Source: Caulobacter sp. CCH9-E1 (GTDB lineage Bacteria; Pseudomonadota; Alphaproteobacteria; Caulobacterales; Caulobacteraceae). From it: a stretch of DNA of 14,062 nucleotides. Below the pieces are notes generated by a model. That model was not told the origin of the DNA. It did not search any database and saw only the letters and a list, made by a program, of their open reading frames with translations. A program made the position numbers and the translations under genes. The stretch is from NCBI RefSeq assembly GCF_001556515.1, contig NZ_LSJA01000039.1:1-14062 (forward strand). The letters are read 5' to 3'. Shown here one piece after another: positions 6,765 through 13,430 of the stretch (positions are counted from its first letter, which is position 1; every line of letters starts with the position of its first letter).

Positions 6765-8864
6765 CTAGAACCGGCGCACGAGCTGCACACCATATTGCCG
6801 CGGCTCTCCGTAGACGGCGAGCGGCAGGGCCGGGTTCGAGGCTCCGGTGGCGTCGGTTCCGACGGTCTTGTAGGTCGCGTACCGCTCGTCGGTAAGATTG
6901 CGGCCGAACACGGCCACCTCCCAGACATCGCCGGCCGTTGCAAAGGTCGCCCGGGCGTTCAGCAGCGTGTACGGCTCGCCCGAAAACTGGCGCAGGTTGT
7001 TCGGCTTGAATTGGACGCGATCACGCCAGGCGATGTCGCCCCGCAGGGTCAGGCTGTGCCCGTCGACGAACTCCCACCGGTACTGTGCGGCCCCTGTGAA
7101 GTTCCACCGCGGCGCGTTCGGCAGGATGTTCCCGGCCAGACTGACCCCATTGTCGAAGAAGCGGTCGTACTCAGCGTCGAGGTAGGCCGCCGTCGCGTTC
7201 AGGTCGAGGCCGCGGACGGGCCTCACCGTGACCTCCAGCTCGCCGCCCTTCAGGGTGGCCTTGCCGGCGTTGGTGGTGGTGGCCACCCCGTTGATGTACT
7301 CAACCACCTGCAGGTCGGTATAGTCGTAGTAGAAGACGCTGAGGTTCGCCCGGACACGGCGGTCCCAGAACATGGACTTCACCCCGCCCTCGTAGCTCCA
7401 GATATACTCCGGCCGGAACGGCCGGCCGTCCCCAAGTTGGAAGCCTCCCGACTTAAAGCCGCGCGTGATGGAGGCGTAGGCCATCACGTCTTCACTGACG
7501 TCGTACTGAATCCCGACTTTCGGGGTCCATGCACGCCAGGACGCCTTGGCCGCTTCACCGCCCACATCGGTCCCTCCGGAAAGGACGCGGTAAGCGAAAT
7601 CCTTTTCCTCGTAGCTATAACGGGCGCCGCCGGTGAGCCGGAGCCGATCGGTCAGCCGGAACGTGGCCTGGCCGTAGGCCGCCAGCGCATTGGTGACGTT
7701 GCTTTCGGGCAGGCCGAGGGTGCGGGCGGGCTCCAGGATCTGCAGCTGGTCGCGGGCCTTTTCGCGCAGGTAGAAGGCGCCGACGATCCATTCCAGGCGC
7801 TCAGGCTCGTTGTTGCTAAGCTGCAGCTCCTGCGTGAAGGAGCGCGACCGTTCGTAGAGGGTGATGTTGCGTAGGAAGAGGTCCGTCGCATCTACGTCGA
7901 GAACCTGGTTGACCGTGCTGCCGCGATAGGCAGTGATCGACTTCAGGGTCACGGGAGCCGTCACGTACGTAGCGGTCGCCGAGACGCCGCCGTTCTCCAC
8001 GTTGTTGCGCGGTCGCGTGTCGAGGATCAGCTCGTCCTCGCCGCGCGGGATGGTCGCGCCGGCCCGCGCGAAGTCCGCCGGGTAGCTTTGGCGAATGGAC
8101 GGATAGCCCGTCTCGCGGTCGCGGCCATAGTCGGCGCGCAGCGTCAGATCGAAGTTTTCGGCGAGGTCGATTGCGAGCGTGGCGCGCGCGGCGAAACGGT
8201 CGATGTCCTGGTATTTTTCGCCTGTCTTCGGATTGTCGTAGATGCCGTCGCGATCGTTCTTGAGGACGGTCAGGCGGCCGCGGATGCGCTCGCCAAGCGG
8301 CCCGGACACGGAGCCGGAGAATGTCCGTCGATCGTAGTTGCCTACCGTCGCGCTGAGTATCCCTTCCAACTCAGACGTGGGCGCCCGCGAGGTGATGTTC
8401 AGCGTGCCGCCGGCGGAGTTGCGTCCGAACAGAACGCCCTGGGGACCACGGAGCAGTTCGATGCGCTCCACGTCGAACATGTCCTGGTAACTAGTGGTCG
8501 GCCTCGGAATATAGACGCCGTCGTAGTGGACCGTCGAACTCGGGTCGGTGGCGACACCGAAGGCCGAGGTGCCGATGCCTCGGATGTTCACGATCGCCAT
8601 CGAGTCGTTGGTGATGGTGACACCCGGCGTAAAGACCTGCAGATCCTCGAGGGTGGAGACCCCGAGCGCGCGAAGGGTCTCGCCGGTGACCGCCGTGACG
8701 GCGACCGGCGTGTCCTGCAGATTTGTCTCGCGCTTCTCTGCTGTGACGACCACCTCTTCCAGAGCTTCAGGAGCGGTGGACTGAGCGAACCCGGGCGCGG
8801 GCGCCAGGGCGAGCACTGTGAACATCGCGGACGCGCCGCGAAGTGCAAAACGATTGGAACGCAT
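6765..8864 (-). CDS. TonB-dependent outer-membrane receptor
   Basis: The 699-aa product starts at the ATG at 8864, with GGGGAGG 6 nt upstream. Residues 1-27 are a signal peptide ending GFA. The TonB box region is EEVVVTAEKRE (36-46). The plug domain (about 50-165) includes PVAVTAVTGETLRALGV, VNIRGIG and LRGPQGVLFGRNSAGGTLNI. The remainder is a 22-strand barrel with alternating aromatic strands and the C-terminal signature ending QYGVQLVRRF, where the final Phe is the outer-membrane insertion signal. Receptors of this type import siderophores, haem, vitamins or glycans using TonB-ExbBD energy. The plug resembles the large alphaproteobacterial group of unassigned substrate, so no ligand is named. 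It is divergent from a type III polyketide synthase and upstream of an NTF2-like gene. Confidence 0.95.
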   Translation of the reverse strand: MRSNRFALRGASAMFTVLALAPAPGFAQSTAPEALEEVVVTAEKRETNLQDTPVAVTAVTGETLRALGVSTLEDLQVFTPGVTITNDSMAIVNIRGIGTSAFGVATDPSSTVHYDGVYIPRPTTSYQDMFDVERIELLRGPQGVLFGRNSAGGTLNITSRAPTSELEGILSATVGNYDRRTFSGSVSGPLGERIRGRLTVLKNDRDGIYDNPKTGEKYQDIDRFAARATLAIDLAENFDLTLRADYGRDRETGYPSIRQSYPADFARAGATIPRGEDELILDTRPRNNVENGGVSATATYVTAPVTLKSITAYRGSTVNQVLDVDATDLFLRNITLYERSRSFTQELQLSNNEPERLEWIVGAFYLREKARDQLQILEPARTLGLPESNVTNALAAYGQATFRLTDRLRLTGGARYSYEEKDFAYRVLSGGTDVGGEAAKASWRAWTPKVGIQYDVSEDVMAYASITRGFKSGGFQLGDGRPFRPEYIWSYEGGVKSMFWDRRVRANLSVFYYDYTDLQVVEYINGVATTTNAGKATLKGGELEVTVRPVRGLDLNATAAYLDAEYDRFFDNGVSLAGNILPNAPRWNFTGAAQYRWEFVDGHSLTLRGDIAWRDRVQFKPNNLRQFSGEPYTLLNARATFATAGDVWEVAVFGRNLTDERYATYKTVGTDATGASNPALPLAVYGEPRQYGVQLVRRF

Positions 8865-8875
8865 GAAACCTCCCC

Positions 8876-8890
8876 ATATCTAAGGGATAT
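8876..8890. promoter_or_regulatory. Inverted repeat in the receptor leader
   Basis: ATATC-TAAGG-GATAT is a perfect 5-5-5 inverted repeat that begins 12 nt before the receptor start and sits just upstream of its ribosome site. It is AT-rich in an otherwise GC-rich region. It could be an operator or part of the promoter. No regulator is identifiable. Confidence 0.3.
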
Positions 8891-9053
8891 ACGTACAACC
8901 GCGCTTCTCCCCCTCAGAACCACACAACAAAGTTGCCATACCGAGTATTCGAACGCCGAGCCACCCTCCAATCTGGGCCTACGCAACGGCTTGCTTGCGC
9001 AGTCCTCCGGCGTCGATTTGCGAAGACGGTGTCTGCGATCATCGGTCACTTCG

Positions 9054-9078
9054 GGAACCCTGCGAGCTGCGATCTGTT
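9054..9078 (+). promoter_or_regulatory. Candidate EcfG/SigT-type stress promoter for the type III PKS
   Basis: GGAAC at 9054-9058 is followed after exactly 17 nt by GTT at 9076-9078. The general stress sigma factor of alphaproteobacteria (EcfG; SigT in Caulobacter) is known to use GGAAC-N16/17-(C)GTT. The expected start of transcription, about 9085, would leave a 26-nt leader before the ATG at 9111. The -10 part lacks the preferred C, and the site is predicted by eye only. Confidence 0.45.
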
Positions 9079-9087
9079 TGCCTAATC

Positions 9088-9108
9088 CGTCGTCGAGGTC
9101 GGACGACG
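9088..9108 (+). promoter_or_regulatory. Leader hairpin with the ribosome site in its loop
   Basis: CGTCGTC (9088-9094) and GACGACG (9102-9108) form a perfect 7-bp GC-rich stem whose loop is GAGGTCG. The GAGG is the only Shine-Dalgarno-like element before the ATG at 9111. The stem ends 2 nt before the start codon, so folding could slow initiation. Confidence 0.35.
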
Positions 9109-9110
9109 TC

Positions 9111-10184
9111 ATGCGCAGGATTCCACAGTTCATGCCGCCTCCCGTGGCCCTCTTGTCGCTCGCAACGGCGTCCCCGCCTAACGTGCTGGCGCAAGCGCAA
9201 GTGGAGCAGGCGGCGCGAGACCTGTTTTACGATAAGTTTCCGCAGTTCGAGCGTATGGCTCCGGTCTTCACCTCGGCCGGCGTTCGTACCCGGCAGGTGA
9301 TCCGGCCGATCGAATGGTACTTCGAGCCCCGGGGCTGGCCCGAACGCACCGAAGCTTACCTCGATGGCGCGACGGACCTGTTCGTGCAGGCGGCCTCCGC
9401 GGCGCTGGCCGAGGCGGGGCTCGCCGGCCCCGACGTCGACGTCATCGTCACGGTGTCGTCTACGGGGATCGCGACGCCCAGTCTGGAGGCGCGCGCGATG
9501 GAGCGCATGAAATTCCGACCCGACGCCGCCCGTGTGCCGGTCTTTGGTCTCGGCTGCGCCGGCGGCGCGACCGGTCTTGCTCTGGCCGCCAAACTCGCGG
9601 CGGCGACTCCAGGCGCCATCGTCCTCTTCGTCACCGTCGAGCTTTGTTCCCTTGCGTTCCGGCTGGACAACCTCAGCAAGGCCGACATCGTGGCCACGGC
9701 GCTGTTCGGCGATGGCGCTGCAGCCTGCGTGGTCCGGGCCGGGGAGGGCGGTTTCGCCCAGGTGACTGGGATCGCCGAGCATACCTGGCCCGCCACGCTC
9801 GATGTCATGGGGTGGCGGGTCGAGCCGACGGGCCTCGGGGTGATCTTCGCACGCGCGATCCCGCCATTCGCCAAAACCAATCTGCGGCCAGCCATGGCGT
9901 CGATGTTGGGCGGCCAGAATCTAGAGGTCGAGGACATAGACCGGTTCATCTGCCATCCCGGCGGCGTGAAAGTGATCGAGGCGCTGGAGCTTTCGCTGTC
10001 GATCCCGCAGGGCGGCCTGGATCGAGAACGCGAGGTCTTGGCTGACCATGGCAATATGTCCGCCCCGACCGCGCTGTTCGTCCTCGACCGCGTTCGGCGC
10101 TCTGGCATGCCGCCGCGCTCGGTTCTCACGGCGTTGGGACCAGGCTTCACCGCGAGCACCGTCACCCTGGATCGCGCGGCGTGA
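9111..10184 (+). CDS. Type III polyketide synthase (alkylpyrone/alkylresorcinol synthase-like)
   Basis: The 357-aa product has the normal length of bacterial chalcone-synthase-family enzymes. The catalytic triad is complete: C149 in FGLGCAGGATGL, H282 in FICHPGGVKVIEAL and N315 in DHGNMSAPT. The C-terminal GPGFTAS closes the CoA-binding face. Such enzymes extend an acyl starter with malonyl-CoA and cyclise it; homologues with this GCAGG motif make alkylpyrones or alkylresorcinols from fatty acyl starters. The start chosen is the ATG at 9111; an in-frame ATG at 9132 is possible. The frame is open far upstream but that part lies opposite the receptor gene. Its last bases overlap the ICMT-family methyltransferase start, indicating one operon. 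The product class is inferred from the partner gene. Confidence 0.92.
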   Translation: MRRIPQFMPPPVALLSLATASPPNVLAQAQVEQAARDLFYDKFPQFERMAPVFTSAGVRTRQVIRPIEWYFEPRGWPERTEAYLDGATDLFVQAASAALAEAGLAGPDVDVIVTVSSTGIATPSLEARAMERMKFRPDAARVPVFGLGCAGGATGLALAAKLAAATPGAIVLFVTVELCSLAFRLDNLSKADIVATALFGDGAAACVVRAGEGGFAQVTGIAEHTWPATLDVMGWRVEPTGLGVIFARAIPPFAKTNLRPAMASMLGGQNLEVEDIDRFICHPGGVKVIEALELSLSIPQGGLDREREVLADHGNMSAPTALFVLDRVRRSGMPPRSVLTALGPGFTASTVTLDRAA

Positions 10185-10672
10185 CCCTGTCCGTCACGGT
10201 CCTGGCCCTCGTGACCCTGCAACGGATCGCCGAGCTTCTCCTTGCCCGCCGGAACTCCGCAAGGCTCCTGGCCAGAGGCGGCGTCGAGATGGGGTCTGGT
10301 CACTATCCTATCGTGGTCTCCTTGCACGCCGCCTGGCTGATCGGTCTTTGGATGATGGCCTGGGACCGGCCGGTCGCGCCGCTTTGGCTGAGCCTCTTCT
10401 TGCTCCTGCAACTGTTGCGGATCTGGGTCATCGCAACGCTGGGAGATCGCTGGACCACCCGGATCATTGTACTTCCCGGCGCACCCCTGGTGAGGCGCGG
10501 ACCCTATCGCGTCCTGTCCCACCCGAACTATGCCGTCGTTGTCGCCGAGATTGCGGTGCTGCCGATCGCCTTCGGCTTGCCGACCTACGCCCTGATATTC
10601 TCCGCCTTGAACGCCGCCATGCTTTGGGTGCGCATACGTGCTGAGAACCGCGCACTGGCCAGGCTGACATAG
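10181..10672 (+). CDS. ICMT-family membrane methyltransferase paired with type III PKS
   Basis: The 163-aa product starts at a GTG that overlaps the synthase stop (GTGA), so translation is coupled. It has three hydrophobic segments before the catalytic part (about residues 1-22, 42-60 and 65-88) and another at about 118-150. The SAM-binding signature of isoprenylcysteine carboxyl methyltransferases is RGPYRVLSHPNY with H114-P115-N116-Y117, followed near the end by RIRAENRAL containing E155. In Bacillus BpsB and Streptomyces SrsB, relatives in the same gene order methylate the pyrone or phenolic lipid made by the adjacent type III synthase. The same job is inferred here. True prenyl-protein methylation is not expected in bacteria. 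Confidence 0.88.
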   Translation: MTLSVTVLALVTLQRIAELLLARRNSARLLARGGVEMGSGHYPIVVSLHAAWLIGLWMMAWDRPVAPLWLSLFLLLQLLRIWVIATLGDRWTTRIIVLPGAPLVRRGPYRVLSHPNYAVVVAEIAVLPIAFGLPTYALIFSALNAAMLWVRIRAENRALARLT

Positions 10673-10811
10673 GCTGCCTACGATCGCCGCTTGTTGTCGA
10701 CCTCATCGGCGTACAGCCGATCGCGATCGATTAGAGCCTGCGATCGCAACTCTTCCGACGATCCCTTTGCCACCACGTGCGCGTGTGGAGTCTAAAGCTG
10801 GGCCTTGTGAT

Positions 10812-10836
10812 TGAACTCTTCCGATAATGCCGCGTT
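10812..10836 (+). promoter_or_regulatory. Candidate EcfG/SigT-type promoter for the DUF305 gene
   Basis: TGAAC (10812-10816), 16 nt, then CGTT (10833-10836) differs from the stress consensus GGAAC-N16-CGTT at one base. It would start transcription about 50 nt before the gene. The -35 bases form part of an 11-bp direct repeat AACTCTTCCGA found at 10748-10758 and 10814-10824. The prediction is weak without the first G. Confidence 0.3.
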
Positions 10837-10895
10837 GTAGCCGCACATCTACGGCGAAGCCACAATCTAGAAATTGAGCGCGATAGGAGAGGGAC

Positions 10896-11393
10896 GTGCG
10901 GACAGAACATAAGATCGAAGGATCAATGGATCGCCAGATGATACAGCATCACTATATGATGCTCGCGCTCAATCTCGCCTTGAGCCTCGTCATCATGTAT
11001 ATTGCAATGTTCGCGATGATCTCGAGCTGGGGAGAGTTCGTCCAGAACATCAACTTCTTCTACATGGCGCTGGTGATGTGGGCGCCGATGGCCGCAGTGA
11101 TGCTGCTGACGATGAAGTCGATGTATCGCAACACCAAACTCAATGTTGGCCTATACGTCGTCTTTGCCGCCGTATTCGTTCTTTCGTTGGCAGGAATTCG
11201 CGCCCAAGGGTTTGTCGGCGACCGACAGTTCGTTCGCTCCATGATACCCCACCACTCCGGCGCGATTTTGATGTGCGGCCAGGCGTCGATCAAGGACGCT
11301 GAGATCCGTCAACTGTGCTTCGGCCCTAGTGGGATCGTGGAGTCCCAGAAGCGCGAAATCGCGCAGATGAAGGCCATTCTAAAGCGCCTTTAG
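10896..11393 (+). CDS. DUF305-family inner-membrane protein
   Basis: The product is 165 aa from a GTG at 10896, which has AGGAG 6 nt upstream. An ATG at 10926 with GAAGGA before it is a real alternative giving 155 aa. Three membrane helices follow a Met/His-rich start (QMIQHHYMML): about residues 22-42, 53-73 and 82-102. The short periplasmic-type tail holds the DUF305 signature RSMIPHHSGAILMC (M116, H119, H120, M126, C127). DUF305 proteins are common beside copper and heavy-metal resistance genes, and the His/Met/Cys set suggests metal contact, but no activity is established. The normal DUF305 domain is longer; here only its first part is present. It converges on the FTR1 permease gene. Confidence 0.85.
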   Translation: MRTEHKIEGSMDRQMIQHHYMMLALNLALSLVIMYIAMFAMISSWGEFVQNINFFYMALVMWAPMAAVMLLTMKSMYRNTKLNVGLYVVFAAVFVLSLAGIRAQGFVGDRQFVRSMIPHHSGAILMCGQASIKDAEIRQLCFGPSGIVESQKREIAQMKAILKRL

Positions 11394-11394
11394 C

Positions 11395-11416
11395 CAGAAG
11401 CCTCCGACTGCTTCTG
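11395..11416. terminator. Hairpin between convergent DUF305 and FTR1 genes
   Basis: CAGAAGC (11395-11401) and GCTTCTG (11410-11416) make a perfect 7-bp stem with an 8-nt loop immediately after the DUF305 stop codon. It lies between two convergent genes and could serve both. No T run follows, so its efficiency is uncertain. Confidence 0.45.
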
Positions 11417-11450
11417 CTCTGATCCGGCCGCCTCACGGTGGCCAACGTCC

Positions 11451-13388
11451 CTAGGCCCGCGCCGCGGCCTGGGCCCGCCGGCCCGCCGCCCGGAAGCCGA
11501 CCAGGACCGCGGTCAGCGTCAGAATCTGAGCCAGGAGCCCTTCCCAGGTCGGGAACACGCCGAGCACCTCGATTCGAGGCAGGTGGGGGAAGGGGCGCAC
11601 GCCCAGTATCCCAGCCTCCTGCAGTCCCGCCACGCCTTTCCCTGCGAGCACCACGGCCAGCACGGCGATGAGGACCGAGCTATAGGAGAAGAACTGCGCG
11701 ATGGGCAGGCGCTTGCTATAGCTCAGCAGCGCCCAGGCGATCCCCGCCAGACAGATGACCGCCAGGCTCGCCCCTGACACCATCGCGAGCTGACCTCCCT
11801 GGCTCCAAAGGGCGGCGTAGAAGAGGATGGTCTCGAACACTTCCCGGTAGACGACGACGAAGGCCAGCAGGAACAGGAACCAGGCCGACCGCTTCGAGAG
11901 CGCCGAAGACAGCTTGTCGCGAATATAGGCCTGCCACGCGCCCGCCTGCGCCTTTCCATGCATCCACACGCCCACCGAGATTAGCACGATCGCGGAGACC
12001 AGCGAGCCGAAGCCCTCGGTGAGTTCACGGCTCGCCCCGCTGATCGAGATGAGGTAGGTCGCCGCCGCCCAGGTAAGTCCCCCTGCCGCAAGTGCGGCGA
12101 TCCAGCCGCCATGGACATAGGGCAGCACATCCTGACGCTCGGTCTTGCGCAGGAAGGCGATCATCGCGATCACGATCAGAAGCGCCTCGACTCCTTCGCG
12201 CAACAGAATGGTGAAGGCGCCGAGGAAGCTCGAGGCGGCGCTGGCTTGCTCTGGGGCGAGCGCGCCAGCGGCCTTATCGAACAATGCGTTGAGCTCACCG
12301 ACCTGCGCGGTCACTTCGGCCGACGGCGCGCCGCGGGCAAGGCTCGCCCGGAGCTCGCCCATTGTCGCCTCGACTTTGGCCATCAGGGCGCCGTCGCGCA
12401 CCCGAAGCAGAGGTTCGACAGGCTCGAATCCGTCAAGATAGGCGGACAGCGACAGCTCCTCTGCCCGCTTGCGGTCGCCCGCCTGGTAGGCCGCCAGGCT
12501 GTCGGCGAGTTTGCGGCGCGCGACGTCCAGCCCGCCATTCGACTTGGGCGCTACAGCCTCGGGATGGCGGCGCAAATAAGCCATGAGCTGGGTGGCCTGC
12601 GGCTCGCCCACGCGAGCGGCCAATGCTGCAGGCGTGGTCTGGGTCAGGACTTGCAGGTCGGGGACTACGGCTGGCAACTGCGGCTCGGCGCGCCAAGCCT
12701 GCTCGCCGGCGCGCTCGTCGTCTCGCGAGTAGGCAAAGCTCCCCACATAGTAGGCGACGGCCCAGCGGTCTTCAGACGGGAGGTGGGCGAAGCTCGCCAT
12801 GGCCGTGCCGTCGAGCCCCTGTCCGATCACCTGGTAGAGGCCGAAGAGACTCCGCTCCTTTGCGCGCGCCACGTCGGTGAAGGCGATTGGCGGCGGCTCA
12901 AGCTCTTTCGCGTTCGGGCCGTCACCCCTACCGGCGGCGCCATGGCAGGACGCGCACTGCTCGGCGTACAGGGCCGCGCCCTTTGTGAGGTCTGGCGCCT
13001 CCTGCGGCGCGAGCGGCACGGGGTAGGCCTTCAGGAGATCCGTCGCGAGGGTCCGGGCTCGTCGCGCCACGTCCGCAGGCTCGGCCCGTTGATCGACCGA
13101 TGCAACGAGCGCGTTTGCCTCCGCAAGGAGCTGCGGCTTAGCGGGACTGGCCGGCAGGGTCACAATACGGCTGCGTACGGAGGCGGAGAATTCCCGCATC
13201 TCCGCATACTCGGCCTCGCTGATGATGCTGCCCTTGGAGACTGCGCCCGGGTAATCCACGGCGATATAGTCCAAGAGGCGCCAAGCGACCTCCGCCGAAG
13301 GGGGCGCGTTCTGTGCCATGACGGTGTCGGGTAGTTGGGCGGTTCCGACAAAGGCAACTGCAAGAAGGAGGCGTGCGAGCGCCAACAT
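11451..13388 (-). CDS. Cytochrome c-FTR1 fusion iron permease
   Basis: The product is 645 aa from the ATG at 13388, chosen because AGGA lies 7 nt upstream and the first 25 residues are then a proper signal peptide (MLALARLLLAVAFVGTAQLP onward). Starts at 13409 or 13430 would add 7 or 14 residues. Domain order: signal peptide; periplasmic helical part; class I cytochrome c domain (about 135-215) with haem motif C145-A-S-C148-H149 and likely axial M197; helical linker; FTR1 permease domain (about 385-635) with several membrane helices. The permease carries the two iron-passage motifs R397-E-G-V-E401 and R515-E-V-F-E519. FTR1 proteins move iron across the membrane after ferrous iron is oxidised, so the haem domain probably takes the electron. 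Iron is expected as substrate from the family; Pb was also proposed for some relatives. Confidence 0.93.
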   Translation of the reverse strand: MLALARLLLAVAFVGTAQLPDTVMAQNAPPSAEVAWRLLDYIAVDYPGAVSKGSIISEAEYAEMREFSASVRSRIVTLPASPAKPQLLAEANALVASVDQRAEPADVARRARTLATDLLKAYPVPLAPQEAPDLTKGAALYAEQCASCHGAAGRGDGPNAKELEPPPIAFTDVARAKERSLFGLYQVIGQGLDGTAMASFAHLPSEDRWAVAYYVGSFAYSRDDERAGEQAWRAEPQLPAVVPDLQVLTQTTPAALAARVGEPQATQLMAYLRRHPEAVAPKSNGGLDVARRKLADSLAAYQAGDRKRAEELSLSAYLDGFEPVEPLLRVRDGALMAKVEATMGELRASLARGAPSAEVTAQVGELNALFDKAAGALAPEQASAASSFLGAFTILLREGVEALLIVIAMIAFLRKTERQDVLPYVHGGWIAALAAGGLTWAAATYLISISGASRELTEGFGSLVSAIVLISVGVWMHGKAQAGAWQAYIRDKLSSALSKRSAWFLFLLAFVVVYREVFETILFYAALWSQGGQLAMVSGASLAVICLAGIAWALLSYSKRLPIAQFFSYSSVLIAVLAVVLAGKGVAGLQEAGILGVRPFPHLPRIEVLGVFPTWEGLLAQILTLTAVLVGFRAAGRRAQAAARA

Positions 13389-13408
13389 CGAAGTGTCCTG
13401 GGGATTCA

Positions 13409-13423
13409 TGAGAATAAATCTCA
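13409..13423 (-). promoter_or_regulatory. Fur-box-like operator upstream of the FTR1 gene
   Basis: On the minus strand the site reads TGAGATTTATTCTCA, which matches 11 of the 14 defined bases of the 7-1-7 Fur consensus TGATAATNATTATCA and has perfect 5-bp outer arms. It lies about 20 nt before the preferred start codon. The heptamer TGAGAAT occurs again on the plus strand at 13450-13456, 41 nt away. Iron-dependent repression would fit the permease's role. Confidence 0.45.
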
Positions 13424-13430
13424 ACAACAA

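Noticed and set aside
6795..7874. Long plus-strand open frame of about 359 codons
   Set aside because: It is the complement of the receptor gene, whose barrel and plug motifs are unmistakable; the plus-strand reading matches no family.
8088..9110. Very long plus-strand open frame leading into the type III PKS
   Set aside because: It lies opposite the TonB receptor gene, is Arg/Val-rich without family likeness, and the synthase has its own start and promoter candidate near 9111.
12111..13334. Long plus-strand open frame of about 407 codons
   Set aside because: It is the complement of the cytochrome c-FTR1 gene and is a by-product of high GC content.
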